Source of the DNA: an uncultured Bacilli bacterium
Lineage (GTDB): Bacteria; Bacillota_I; Bacilli_A; RF39; UBA660
Length of the DNA: 64,000 nucleotides
Assembly (NCBI GenBank): GCA_944358415.1
Contig: CALVRA010000006.1
Location: forward strand, 1-64,000
Direction: 5' to 3'
The translations under genes were made by a program, and so were the position numbers. Below the pieces are notes generated by a model. It saw only the letters and a list, made by a program, of their open reading frames with translations. It searched no databases and was not told the origin of the DNA. Below, piece by piece: positions 32,501 to 40,409 of this stretch; position 1 is the first letter of the stretch, and every line of letters begins with the position of its first letter.

Positions 32501-33123
32501 AGGATTACTATAGTGAAAATACTGTTTCAAATGTGGAATATAATGATAACATTGAAAGAAAACATGAAGGAGTATCTGGTAGAGGATATATGATTCGTGA
32601 AAATAAAACATTGTCTAATGTTGATTTAGAATTATTTGTTAGAAATGATGGATTGATTAGTTATGGAACAACACCTGTATGGTCAGGAATTTATAGTGAT
32701 TTATTTAGCTATGATTTAGATGGTGACAATTTAAATTTATCTGGTACATCTTATGCATTAAAAACAAATTATAAGGCATCTGATAAAGTTGAAAGAGAAG
32801 TAATTTTTGAGAATAAAAAAACACATAAAATTTCTTATAGAGAAGATATTGGCTCTATAACGGATGGTCCATATAAGATTACTTCAGCTACTGGAAATGA
32901 TATGACTAGAGCTTGGTTTAATTCTGATATTGATATTTCTTCTTTAACTAAAGGTACTTATATTATTTATATAAGAACTAAAGTAGGAAATGTCGATGAT
33001 CATAGTGAACTTGCTGATTCAGCATATTCTGATTTATCTGAAACTTCAGAATTTGATGGCAAGAAAGTATCTTTAAAAAGAAATAATGATCAGAGAATAA
33101 GATTAGAGTTAGTTATTGAATAA
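29593..33123 (+). CDS. Large secreted SH3b-GH73 glucosaminidase with DUF5011-type Ig repeats
   Basis: A secreted 1176-residue wall hydrolase. A signal peptide (1-28, ending KVEA-A) is followed by a ~120-residue region of unknown type. An SH3b domain covers about 155-220 (GLGIRIRKSPSLSGAVITQV). A GH73/Lyz-2 glucosaminidase domain covers about 290-460 (ALMMFGTAMNESAYGTSKIA carries the catalytic Glu, and MDKNNLFGYGA follows). Four Ig-like repeats of about 80 residues lie between 555 and 865, each with a phrase like FDPLEGVTAYDAEDG and a K-I-T-Y-T-V-T-D ending. The C-terminus (about 870-1176) holds two diverged copies of an unknown domain marked by SWFTGDIDLSKIEDGDYTMY and AWFNSDIDISSLTKGTYIIY. 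There is no LPXTG or final membrane helix, so attachment is probably noncovalent. Confidence 0.85.
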   Translation: MKKGFKIVIILLFLMFNFMPFVKVEAASSYTVEMVANQTGNKVIGKYSSYSAALNAMNAQNSTSSSVATIYRDGVPVDSKYAIFKFKPGATYSLYTSSTSNTAYTSVHGSYGTDAAVLGYSDNGRIKIMISGFTGWTNINNGIVTPISLMGVNGNMINVPGGLGIRIRKSPSLSGAVITQVASTTNFNYTETKQSDGYTWYKVSYNGSAAWIAKTDSVTVLTGMNGLGTYYERNTSTNNLIHHFTYYNGSGYGDTFSNLGTAPTYLTPGVRYYSFDGNYFYSSITTMLDDYRAGKYSSSVNSSSPHYAYYLYLSSHSVTGYSASDFDNIIAGKGYTASTSKMYGTGKYFKEAEATYGQNALMMFGTAMNESAYGTSKIAMDKNNLFGYGAADSCAYDCAYSYNSPRDSIMDYAQKTGSSYSLATGKYYYGSHYGNKASGRNVKYATDPYWGEKQASNSFNNDKSYGGKDFNSSTIGAVKKNIASPWVFDEPLQTSEGHIYTLKNPNSNDVVNDLAVNVIDKVVNSSGIEFYKIYADLPGTSNILYGYVVASEINVSNNQPVITASDKTIKEGDVFNPLDGVSASDTENGNLTNKITYESNVNPNKEGTYKVTYTVVDNSNFHASKTITVKVVSAELPIISASDREVKQFEEFDYMDGVSAKAYDGTDLTDKITYEKTVNTDVADTYEVTYKVKDSKGKEVSKTIKVTVIPNEKPVINVSDKEIYLNSEFDPLEGVTAYDAEDGEIKDIEYKGEVKTDEVGDYKITYTVTDKNGQKTEKTITVKVIVNQLPVINAYDKTITVNTEFDPLEGVTAYDVEDGTIKDITVVKNDVKTDTLGKYEVTYEVTDSYGQTVTKTITITVSEKVLIEKTGWFHIEEISFKDDTLKISGFEIIKGISNSKDDKINYELILKNQNTNEKITYDLNRWLENVPFVANDGSFNDYSGSWFTGDIDLSKIEDGDYTMYVKASGEDYYSENTVSNVEYNDNIERKHEGVSGRGYMIRENKTLSNVDLELFVRNDGLISYGTTPVWSGIYSDLFSYDLDGDNLNLSGTSYALKTNYKASDKVEREVIFENKKTHKISYREDIGSITDGPYKITSATGNDMTRAWFNSDIDISSLTKGTYIIYIRTKVGNVDDHSELADSAYSDLSETSEFDGKKVSLKRNNDQRIRLELVIE

Positions 33124-33135
33124 CTAGCTTTTTTC
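33107..33135 (+). terminator. Terminator of the glucosaminidase gene
   Basis: AGTTAGTTAT (33107-33116) pairs with ATAACTAGCT (33120-33129, one G-T pair), followed by TTTTT. Confidence 0.75.
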
Positions 33136-33144
33136 TTTTAAAAA

Positions 33145-33153
33145 TGTTATAAT
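33145..33153 (+). promoter_or_regulatory. Extended -10 directly before the start codon at 33160
   Basis: TGTTATAAT at 33145-33153. The six bases after it are TTTCCC, then ATG, so transcription would begin at or next to the start codon. Confidence 0.5.
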
Positions 33154-33159
33154 TTTCCC

Positions 33160-33675
33160 ATGAATGAAATTGATTTAAATACTAAAGATAAACCAATATT
33201 AATAGATAGCAGTGGAATTTTGGTTAAATATGGCTTTGATAAAGTTCCAATAGTTATAAATTATAGTACCTTGAAAAAGATTTTTTTAAAACATGGAATT
33301 CCTAAAGAAGACTTGATTTTATTAAAAGAGCAGATTGAAAATAATTTGTTAATTGCTTCATCTTTAACACGTAGTGATTCTATTATTTTATTTATTGGTC
33401 AGTGGGATTTTAAAAATAGACCTATTATGGTTGCTTTAAATTTAGAGAAAATGGTAAATGAAACACCTATTTATAAAATTACGAGTATTTATGGTAGAGA
33501 TAATTGTGAAAAATTTATACGGAGATTGTATGAGGCCGGTAAAATTATTTACTATAATGAGAATGCTTATTTATGGTTTAAAATTTTAGGATATGAAGTT
33601 CCAAATAATGTTATAGCTGACGAAGTATTTTATATAGGAAAATATTTTGTGTCTTTATGTATAATAAAAAACTAA
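33160..33675 (+). CDS. Hypothetical protein, possibly MuF-C/BECR-like domain
   Basis: A 171-residue soluble protein. IVINYSTLKKIFLKHGI, then SDSIILFIGQWDFKNRPIMV and YKITSIYGRDNCEKFIRRLY, follow the pattern of the MuF-C-type domains of the barnase-EndoU-ColicinE5-RelE (BECR) fold, usually found at the C-terminus of phage portal/MuF proteins. Here it would stand alone. The match is weak and from memory. No ribosome binding site is visible; the upstream promoter sits so close that a leaderless message is likely. It lies between the glucosaminidase and the PASTA gene, with no phage genes nearby. Confidence 0.5.
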   Translation: MNEIDLNTKDKPILIDSSGILVKYGFDKVPIVINYSTLKKIFLKHGIPKEDLILLKEQIENNLLIASSLTRSDSIILFIGQWDFKNRPIMVALNLEKMVNETPIYKITSIYGRDNCEKFIRRLYEAGKIIYYNENAYLWFKILGYEVPNNVIADEVFYIGKYFVSLCIIKN

Positions 33676-33725
33676 CTCTCCCCATAGAGCTATAATTGCT
33701 CAAGGACTTCGTTAGTTCTTTTTTA
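33669..33725 (+). terminator. Structured terminator after the gene at 33160
   Basis: AACTAAC (33670-33676) pairs with GTTAGTT (33711-33717) around an inner GAGC/GCTC hairpin, followed by CTTTTTTT. Confidence 0.5.
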
Positions 33726-33755
33726 TTGTATCAAATTTTATTTTTTAAATCAAGG

Positions 33756-35801
33756 CTATGATACTATGATAAATGTATATGTTTTTCCTTCAGTAAAGGA
33801 GTAACTTTTATTTACTTGATATGGAGAATCTTCATGAAGTTTTCCTGTTCCACGGCCTTCTGCTGATGCTTTATATGAACACGTGATATTAACTTTATTT
33901 GAAGTTTGACCTTGAATACCAGCTTTTATTTTATTACAATTTGCTGTTGGATTTGCTTCAGCATTAACCCAGTCTGATTGAACATATATATTATTGAATG
34001 TTTTTGGTGGAGTAGAAGGGGTTGTCGATCCACTTGTGCTTCCTCCAGAAGAACTAGAATTATTTGATGAACTTCCATTAGATGGTCTAGAAGATGAGCT
34101 AGAAGTAGATGTTTTATTTGAATTATTTGGTTTTTTATTAGTAGAAATGGTTATAACGATTGTATCTCCTTTGGAAATTTGTGTTCCTTCAGCAATACTT
34201 TGATTAATTACTTTACCAGAAGATTTAGTAGAGTATTCTTCTTTAAAAGTACATTTGATACCTAGTTTGTCGCATTCATTTTGTGCTTCTTTTTTAGTCA
34301 TTCCATTAAAGTTTGGAATAGTTACAGCAGTACCTTTAGAGACATATACAATAATAGTATCTTCTAAATTAATATTTTTTCCTTCTTCTATAGAGGTTTT
34401 AATTATTTTATCTTTTTCTAGGTTTTCATTAAATTCTTCTTTTATTTCATATTTGATGCCGTTAGTGTCAGCCCAACTTTTGAAATCATTTATGTTATCA
34501 AATTTTTTCATAGTAAGTGGTCCTTTTGAGAAGACAACGTCGACAGTAGTTCCTTCTTCGATGATATCGCCTTCTTTATAATTACTTTCAATAACTCTAC
34601 CTGATTTAATATTATTGTCATATCTATCTGAATAATTAATTTGTAGGTTATTTTCAACCATCCATTTGGTAATTTCAGACATGTTTTTGTTTTTTAAATT
34701 AGGTACTTTAATTTCTTTACCTTTAGAGATGGTTAGGATTATTAATTCGTCTGGTTTAACGGTAGTGCCTGCTTTAGGACTACTACTTATGACATGTCCT
34801 TTTTCTATTTGATTTGAAAATTCATATTTTAACTGATATAAAATGCCATTTCTTCCTAGATAGACTGAGGCATTTAAAAGACTTTCATTTTTTAAATTTT
34901 TAAGTTTAATAGGGGATAGAGCTGCTTTATCACCTAAGGAAACTGTAAAGATTATTGGTTCATTTCTTTTTATTTGGCCGGTTTTATTTTGACTTATGAT
35001 GGTATCTTTTTTGATGTTTAGATTTTCCTCAAAGTTTATAGATACATTATTTAGAAAATTTTCATTTATAAATTTTAAAACGTCATCAATGTTCCAACCT
35101 GTCATATCAGCTAGTATAATTTCTTTATTATAGTCTGGACCATTTGAAACAACAAAGTCAACAGTGTCAATATTTTTAGTTAATGTTTCAGCTTTTTCAC
35201 TTTGACTAATTATATTATATTTTTTAGTAGTATCACTATATTCAAAGTCTTGATTTGTTTTAATATCATTTTTTTCAGTCCAGTTAATAGCTTTTGTTAG
35301 GTTTTTACTTTCAAAGTTTGGTAAGTAACTTTGAGTTGGAAGCTTTATTATGTTTGTCATATAAAGACCATTGAAAATAGTAGCTGATATAACAAGTAAA
35401 GATGTAATCACGGTTGGAGCGGTTTTATTTTTGAAAAATGAATTTTTAAAACTGATAAGGAACCCAGTTACGATGATTAGAAGAAGTGATGCATTGACGA
35501 TTTGATAAATTTGGTTAATTTTATTTGTGGAGTCAATTACTAAATAGATAAATGCAATGATGGTAATAAGATAGGTTAAAGAAAGAATGATGTTAGTTTT
35601 AAAAGGTTTTGAATTTTCATTTTTTTTAATTTCTGCTTTTCTTTCTTTTTTATAAACGTTTTTTTTGTCATCAAAGATTATATCTTTTAGTTCTTTTCTT
35701 TTTTCTTCTAATTTTTTTTCTGTTTCTATTTGTTTTGTTTTTAAATTTTCTTCAATTTGTTTTCTTTCAGTTCTTGTTTTATATGTATTATTGTTTTCCA
35801 T
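33756..35801 (-). CDS. Orphan multi-PASTA membrane protein without a kinase domain
   Basis: A 681-residue protein. Residues 1-65 are highly charged and probably a coiled coil (RKQIEENLKTKQIETEKKLE). Three hydrophobic segments (about 70-90, 100-117 and 128-150) anchor it, and the rest is outside. Six PASTA-like repeats of ~65 residues run from about 160 to 550. Each ends with a phrase such as VKPDELIILTISKG or ISKGDTIVITIS; the clearest start with IKVPNLKNKNMSEITKWM and VTIPNFNGMTKKEAQNECDK. A Ser/Asn/Gly/Thr/Pro-rich linker follows, then a ~75-residue end domain with two cysteines. PASTA repeats bind uncrosslinked peptidoglycan in StkP/PrkC-type kinases; here no kinase is attached. AGGTGAT precedes the start on the minus strand. 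Confidence 0.8.
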   Translation of the reverse strand: MENNNTYKTRTERKQIEENLKTKQIETEKKLEEKRKELKDIIFDDKKNVYKKERKAEIKKNENSKPFKTNIILSLTYLITIIAFIYLVIDSTNKINQIYQIVNASLLLIIVTGFLISFKNSFFKNKTAPTVITSLLVISATIFNGLYMTNIIKLPTQSYLPNFESKNLTKAINWTEKNDIKTNQDFEYSDTTKKYNIISQSEKAETLTKNIDTVDFVVSNGPDYNKEIILADMTGWNIDDVLKFINENFLNNVSINFEENLNIKKDTIISQNKTGQIKRNEPIIFTVSLGDKAALSPIKLKNLKNESLLNASVYLGRNGILYQLKYEFSNQIEKGHVISSSPKAGTTVKPDELIILTISKGKEIKVPNLKNKNMSEITKWMVENNLQINYSDRYDNNIKSGRVIESNYKEGDIIEEGTTVDVVFSKGPLTMKKFDNINDFKSWADTNGIKYEIKEEFNENLEKDKIIKTSIEEGKNINLEDTIIVYVSKGTAVTIPNFNGMTKKEAQNECDKLGIKCTFKEEYSTKSSGKVINQSIAEGTQISKGDTIVITISTNKKPNNSNKTSTSSSSSRPSNGSSSNNSSSSGGSTSGSTTPSTPPKTFNNIYVQSDWVNAEANPTANCNKIKAGIQGQTSNKVNITCSYKASAEGRGTGKLHEDSPYQVNKSYSFTEGKTYTFIIVS

Positions 35802-35887
35802 GATATCACCTATAATAATTATACATTAAATATAATTTTAACTAAATATTTTGGTGGTTATTTGTTTTTTATTTGACTATTATTTTA

Positions 35888-35913
35888 CAAAAAAAGATGA
35901 TTATTTTCATCTT
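35888..35913 (-). terminator. Terminator of the alpha/beta hydrolase-like gene
   Basis: On the minus strand AAGATGA pairs with TCATCTT (35913-35907 and 35900-35894), followed by a T run. It overlaps the TGA stop. Confidence 0.65.
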
Positions 35914-36554
35914 ATATGTTTTTTGATTAAACGCATGACTTTTTCTTTTTCATTTTTATTTTTTAATGGATTATGCATTTTGGTTTGAACAGTAGCTATT
36001 TGTATGTTGTTTTTTCTTTGAGCTAAATCATCTAAATATTCTTTGGCAATAAAAGCATCATCTTTTGAGTAGATAATTAATGTTGGAACATTTATTTTTT
36101 CAATAGCAATTTTAGCTAGAGATTGAGTTTTGTTTGAAAGGATTAGCTTTTTAATTTTTTCTTTACTTAGCTTAGTTTTTTCTTCGCCATAAGGTCTAGC
36201 AATTTTTTCGTCACCTTTTTCATAATCGATTTGTTTTTGTTCATCTGCTGTGTAGTTTCCAAATTCTGGGGCAATTAAAGTTAAACTTTTGATTCTTTTG
36301 TTTTTGTAGGCTGTTAGAATACCTAGATTACAACCCATAGCATTACAAATTAAATTTGCCTTTTGTCCCATTGGGTTTGCGTGTCTAAAGGCATCAGTTA
36401 AGGTACTATTTAAGGTTTTAACTGATGTGAGTGGAAGATTAGCATAGTGTTCAAAAACAATGTTTAGATCTAATCCATTTTCATTAAAAAGTTTTTTTGT
36501 TTCATTAAGTTCATCTAAGTTTGCAGAGAAATCTTTATAATATAAGTTATACAT
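35907..36554 (-). CDS. Alpha/beta-hydrolase-like protein lacking the nucleophile serine
   Basis: The 215 residues fit a small alpha/beta-hydrolase fold: strand-elbow CNAMGCNLGILTAYK near residue 90, then VPTLIIYSKDDAFIAKEYLD (acid loop) and TKMHNPLKNK (histidine). The nucleophile elbow should read G-x-S-x-G; here the serine position is alanine (codon GCT) and the flanking glycine is Cys/Asn, so a normal esterase reaction is not expected. It may be a binding protein or use another chemistry. AAAGGAGG precedes ATG 36554 on the minus strand. A 22-base palindrome lies just upstream of its -10. Confidence 0.6.
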   Translation of the reverse strand: MYNLYYKDFSANLDELNETKKLFNENGLDLNIVFEHYANLPLTSVKTLNSTLTDAFRHANPMGQKANLICNAMGCNLGILTAYKNKRIKSLTLIAPEFGNYTADEQKQIDYEKGDEKIARPYGEEKTKLSKEKIKKLILSNKTQSLAKIAIEKINVPTLIIYSKDDAFIAKEYLDDLAQRKNNIQIATVQTKMHNPLKNKNEKEKVMRLIKKHIR

Positions 36555-36576
36555 TTTTACCTCCTTTGGTTATTTC

Positions 36577-36585
36577 ATTATAACA
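36577..36585 (-). promoter_or_regulatory. Extended -10 of the hydrolase-like gene
   Basis: On the minus strand TGTTATAAT (36585-36577), about 15 bases before AAAGGAGG. Confidence 0.45.
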
Positions 36586-36605
36586 CATATTTTTAAAAAT
36601 ATGTG
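36584..36605. promoter_or_regulatory. Perfect 22-base palindrome next to the -10 box
   Basis: CACATATTTTT (36584-36594) is followed at once by its reverse complement (36595-36605) with no loop bases. It fills the spacer and -35 region of the hydrolase-like gene on the minus strand. It could be an operator. As RNA it would be a 3' stem for the upstream acyltransferase, but no T run follows. Confidence 0.45.
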
Positions 36606-36611
36606 ATGATT

Positions 36612-37670
36612 TTAGAAAATTGTCTTTCTTTTGATATTTATTTTTTTAATTAGATAGGTAAGTAGTAGAGAAATAATAAATACTATGATAGTGATGATTG
36701 GAACTGATAGAATTTGAGTAAAACTATTTATTTGAATAATATTAAAGTGTAGTAAGGAATTTAATATTAGTATATGAATAATATAAATACCTAGTGTACA
36801 GTTTGATATGATTTTAATTTCTTTTTTATATATGCTTTCTGATTTGAAGCGATGATGTTTAAAAAATAAGAATATGGCGCAGGCTTCAAAGAAAGTGAAA
36901 ATTGAAAAGTTGTCATAAAAATAGTCAATGTTTTTTGCTTCGTAGTTTGATACTATGAAAGTTAAAAAGGCACATATGACAACACTTAAAATGCCCAATA
37001 TATATATTATTTTTCTTTTTTTTAGCGGAATGTCAAAGTTATGCATATAGTATCCTAGTAGAAAATAACTATAGTACTGACATATTATATTAATTGGCAT
37101 TTTATTTATAATATTTTTTAAGTGTTCAATATAAGGTATAAATGAGATGGAAGTTATTGTTTTTAGAGTGCATGAAATCATAAATATAATAAATAAATAT
37201 TTAAATATTTGATTTGCATTTTTGTTTTGTGTTATTTTGATTAAGATTGGAGATATTGTATATAATCCAATTATGACAGGGATATACCAAAAATGATATG
37301 GACCATTTATTGTTGATATAATAAAACTAGTTAAATTTAATTCTTTGGTGTGCTGAATAAAGACATCATAACAATAGTAAATTATGGACCAAAGAATATA
37401 TATTAAAATGAGTTTAAGAATGTTTTTTGAAAAAATTTCTTTTATTTTCTTTTCTTTTTGTGGGTTTAAGAAAAAGACGCCACTTAACATAATAAAAATT
37501 GGAACTGCACTTCTTACTAAACTATCATAAAAATTGTAGATGTTAAATGTGAATGTGTTGCTTGGGGTAATGTACCAGTTTTGAGCGGATACATGAATTA
37601 AGACTACCATGAAAGCAGCAAGAATTCTAAGTAAATCTAGATTATAATTTCTTGTTTTTGTGTTAGTCAT
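36612..37670 (-). CDS. Acyltransferase 3 family membrane protein
   Basis: A 352-residue, ten-helix membrane enzyme of the OafA/OatA/WecH type, which moves acyl groups (often acetyl) onto sugars. NLDLLRILAAFMVVLIHVSA (about 9-28) holds the conserved R and H, and RSAVPIFIMLSGVFFL is the second family block. NGPYHFWYIPVIIGLYTISP is typical. There is no SGNH domain attached. GAGGGATG precedes ATG 37670 on the minus strand. It is divergent from the polysaccharide cluster and probably modifies its product. Confidence 0.85.
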   Translation of the reverse strand: MTNTKTRNYNLDLLRILAAFMVVLIHVSAQNWYITPSNTFTFNIYNFYDSLVRSAVPIFIMLSGVFFLNPQKEKKIKEIFSKNILKLILIYILWSIIYYCYDVFIQHTKELNLTSFIISTINGPYHFWYIPVIIGLYTISPILIKITQNKNANQIFKYLFIIFMISCTLKTITSISFIPYIEHLKNIINKMPINIICQYYSYFLLGYYMHNFDIPLKKRKIIYILGILSVVICAFLTFIVSNYEAKNIDYFYDNFSIFTFFEACAIFLFFKHHRFKSESIYKKEIKIISNCTLGIYIIHILILNSLLHFNIIQINSFTQILSVPIITIIVFIISLLLTYLIKKINIKRKTIF

Positions 37671-37788
37671 TTTTCATCCCTCACTTTCAGTATAGCATAT
37701 TTTTTGATTTTAATGAATTTTTTGGTGATTTAACTTTTTATTTGCTTTGTTTTTTGTTATACTTATTTTGGTATAAGGAGTGTATATA

Positions 37789-39447
37789 ATGGTTAAATTT
37801 TTGAAGGAAAATAAGTTTTGTTTATTAATTATTTTTTTAATTTCTTTAGTTGTTGCTGGTCCATATATTTTTACTAATCAGTTCACTTGGACTCATGACA
37901 GTTTATATCATTATATTAATATTGCAGCTATGAATGAAAATATCGATTTATCCTTAGGGAAAATTTTTTCTGATAAAGTAATTGGAACGATTGCTTATGA
38001 TTTTGGTTGGGGAAGTGGGATATTTTATCCATCTTTTGCATATTATATTGCTGTTTATATGTTTAAAATTTTAAATGTATTTGGAATATCTAGCATTTTT
38101 ACTATTTTAAAATTATGTGATTTTTTGGCTATTTTTTTAGCTGGATTTTTCATGTATGTTTTTTGTAAAAAAGTATTAAAAAATAAGACGGCTGCTTTGG
38201 TTTCTTCTATTATTTATATTACGTTTCCTTATTTTTTTATCGATATTTTTGTTAGGGGAGCATTGGCAGAAATGTTTTTATTTATGTTTGTACCAATGGT
38301 GTTTTTAGGGCTTGAATATTTATTTGAAAAGGATTATTTGTATTTTTATATTTGGTTTATAATTGGTTATGTTGGTGCAATTAATTGTCATTTGGTTTTA
38401 TCTGTTTATTTAACTATTTTTGTACTGCTTTTTTTACTTTTTAATATTAAGAAAATATGGGATAAAAATGTAATAAAAAAATTATTTGTCGGTGGTTTAG
38501 TTATTTTAGGTATTTGTGCGCCTTTTGTTATTCCTTTATGTTTTCATACTTTGTTTGGGGATTATACTATTTATATTGATGGGCTTTCTTATACAGTGGA
38601 TAAGGTTTTGGATACAACTGTTGGTTTGAAAGATTATTTTTCTTTAGAAAAACCGTTAGCTTGGACTGGCGAGATTGTTTTTACAATTAGTATTACGGCA
38701 CTTCTTTGTTTGATTGGTACTTTGCTAAAGTTTAAGAGGATTGAAAAGGGGTCAACTTTAAAAATTTATTTGGTGCTTATTTTAATTACGTTATTTATGT
38801 TATCACCACTTTTTCCTTGGAAATATGTGCCAGGAATGCTTTTAAATATTCAGTTTGTTTGGAGACTTGGTCTATTTTTGGCATTTTTTGTTTCTGTTTG
38901 TGCAGGTTATATGTTTGTATCTTTGAGATGGCCTAAAGTTTTTGCTTCTTTAGTTGTTGGGATTTCACTTGTTTGGGTATTTACTTTTGATAAAATGGTA
39001 ATTATGCATAGTTATGATGAAAGTGAAATAGATATGAGCAGGCAAGGGCCAGCTACATTATTTTATATTCCAGCAGCAAGTTATAAGCATTTGGATTATG
39101 TAGAAAAAAGAAGTAAGGATATTTATGTTTTAAAAGGTGAAGCTAAAATTGATAATGTAATTTCTAAAACTCCTTATTTAGAGTTTGATGTAAAAACTAA
39201 GGGAGCAGTTTTAGAATTGCCTCGGTATTATTTTTTTGGATATGAGTTAACTTTAAATGGTGAGAGGCTTAATTATAAAGAAAATGAGAAAGGTTTTATT
39301 GAAATTAAAGTTAATGAAAGTGGGAAAGTTATTTTGAAATATACTGGTGGGGCAGGTTATAAAATAGCGCTTTGGATTCAAATGCTTACGCTTTCATTTA
39401 GTTTAATATATGTTATTAAGAAATGGGAGATGGAGTGCCGTGGATAG
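37789..39447 (+). CDS. Polytopic membrane protein related to 6-pyruvoyl-tetrahydropterin synthase-related/GT-C proteins
   Basis: The 552 residues have about ten membrane helices, a long C-terminal outside domain (about 400-530) and a last helix. FTWTHDSLYHYINIAAMNEN places an acidic D after the first helix, as in GT-C glycosyltransferases, and FGWGSGIFYPSFAYYIAVYM is the block of the PTPS-related membrane family (a database name; no pterin chemistry is implied). It probably handles a polyprenyl-linked sugar. ATG 37789 follows AAGGAG. Its last codons overlap the next gene. A truncated relative lies at 57078. Confidence 0.65.
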   Translation: MVKFLKENKFCLLIIFLISLVVAGPYIFTNQFTWTHDSLYHYINIAAMNENIDLSLGKIFSDKVIGTIAYDFGWGSGIFYPSFAYYIAVYMFKILNVFGISSIFTILKLCDFLAIFLAGFFMYVFCKKVLKNKTAALVSSIIYITFPYFFIDIFVRGALAEMFLFMFVPMVFLGLEYLFEKDYLYFYIWFIIGYVGAINCHLVLSVYLTIFVLLFLLFNIKKIWDKNVIKKLFVGGLVILGICAPFVIPLCFHTLFGDYTIYIDGLSYTVDKVLDTTVGLKDYFSLEKPLAWTGEIVFTISITALLCLIGTLLKFKRIEKGSTLKIYLVLILITLFMLSPLFPWKYVPGMLLNIQFVWRLGLFLAFFVSVCAGYMFVSLRWPKVFASLVVGISLVWVFTFDKMVIMHSYDESEIDMSRQGPATLFYIPAASYKHLDYVEKRSKDIYVLKGEAKIDNVISKTPYLEFDVKTKGAVLELPRYYFFGYELTLNGERLNYKENEKGFIEIKVNESGKVILKYTGGAGYKIALWIQMLTLSFSLIYVIKKWEMECRG

Positions 39448-40312
39448 ATTAAAAAACTATTTAAGTTTAATTAGGGTTAAGCATTATATTAAAAATATAC
39501 TTATTTTTGTACCTTTAGTGTTTAGCGGTTTATACAAAGATAGTTTTAATGTAGGTATAACTATTTTAGGTTTTATTTTATTTTGTTTAGTTTCTTCTTT
39601 GGTGTATGTTATTAATGATATATGTGATATTGAAAAAGACAGGTTACATGAGTTAAAAAAATATAGACCTCTTCCATCTGGGAAGGTTAGCATTAAAGAG
39701 GCTTTATTTATTATCTTGTTTTTAAGTTTTGTTTGTATTATTTTGTCATTTATTATATATAGATATGTTTCTGTTTATCCAATAATATTAGCCTTAGGTT
39801 ATATTTTAATTAATATTTTATATAGTAAGTGGCTCAAAAATATAGTTTTAGTTGATGTTGTAATATTAGTGGTTGGATTTTTGATTAGAGTGTTTTTTGG
39901 CTCACTTTTAATAGAAACATTTATTTCTAATTATTTATATTTAACGGTAATGGCTGGAGCTTTTTATTTAGGTTTTGGTAAAAGACGTAATGAAATAATT
40001 AAAAATAGTGATAAATCAAGAAAAGTGTTGAAATATTATAATAAGGATTTTTTGGATAAGAATATGTATGTATGTTTAGCTTTAACTATAGTGTTTTATT
40101 CTATGTGGGCAACAGATCCGGTTATATCTTTAAAAAATAGCAATTTATTTATTTGGACGGTTCCAATTGTGATGCTTATATTTTTTGAATATAGTTTAGT
40201 GATTGAAAGTGGTAGTTATGGTGATCCAGTTGAGGTTTTAACGCATAATAAAGGCCTTTGGTGGACAGTTATATTTTATATTTTTGTTTTATTTTTGATT
40301 ATATTTATATAA
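39440..40312 (+). CDS. UbiA-family prenyltransferase, DPPR-synthase-like
   Basis: A 290-residue membrane protein with about eight helices. The first aspartate motif is VYVINDICDIEKDRLHELKK (N-D-x2-D-x3-D). ILYSKWLKNIVLVDVVILVV and GFLIRVFFGS match the second region of decaprenyl-phosphate phosphoribose synthase, which moves phosphoribose from PRPP to a lipid carrier. A lipid-linked ribose or similar donor for the surface polymer is therefore plausible. The start is GTG 39440 after GGAGATGGAG, inside the upstream stop. Confidence 0.75.
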   Translation: MDRLKNYLSLIRVKHYIKNILIFVPLVFSGLYKDSFNVGITILGFILFCLVSSLVYVINDICDIEKDRLHELKKYRPLPSGKVSIKEALFIILFLSFVCIILSFIIYRYVSVYPIILALGYILINILYSKWLKNIVLVDVVILVVGFLIRVFFGSLLIETFISNYLYLTVMAGAFYLGFGKRRNEIIKNSDKSRKVLKYYNKDFLDKNMYVCLALTIVFYSMWATDPVISLKNSNLFIWTVPIVMLIFFEYSLVIESGSYGDPVEVLTHNKGLWWTVIFYIFVLFLIIFI

Positions 40313-40353
40313 GTTATTTATCTTTTTAAACATTTAATATTTGACTGATTTAT

Positions 40354-40382
40354 TTGGAATTTTGTAATAATTTTGTTATACT
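40354..40382 (+). promoter_or_regulatory. Promoter of the flippase-polymerase operon
   Basis: TTGGAA (40354-40359), 17 bases, TATACT (40377-40382) with extended TGT. Confidence 0.65.
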
Positions 40383-40409
40383 TGTATATAGAATTGGTTG
40401 GTGATTATT

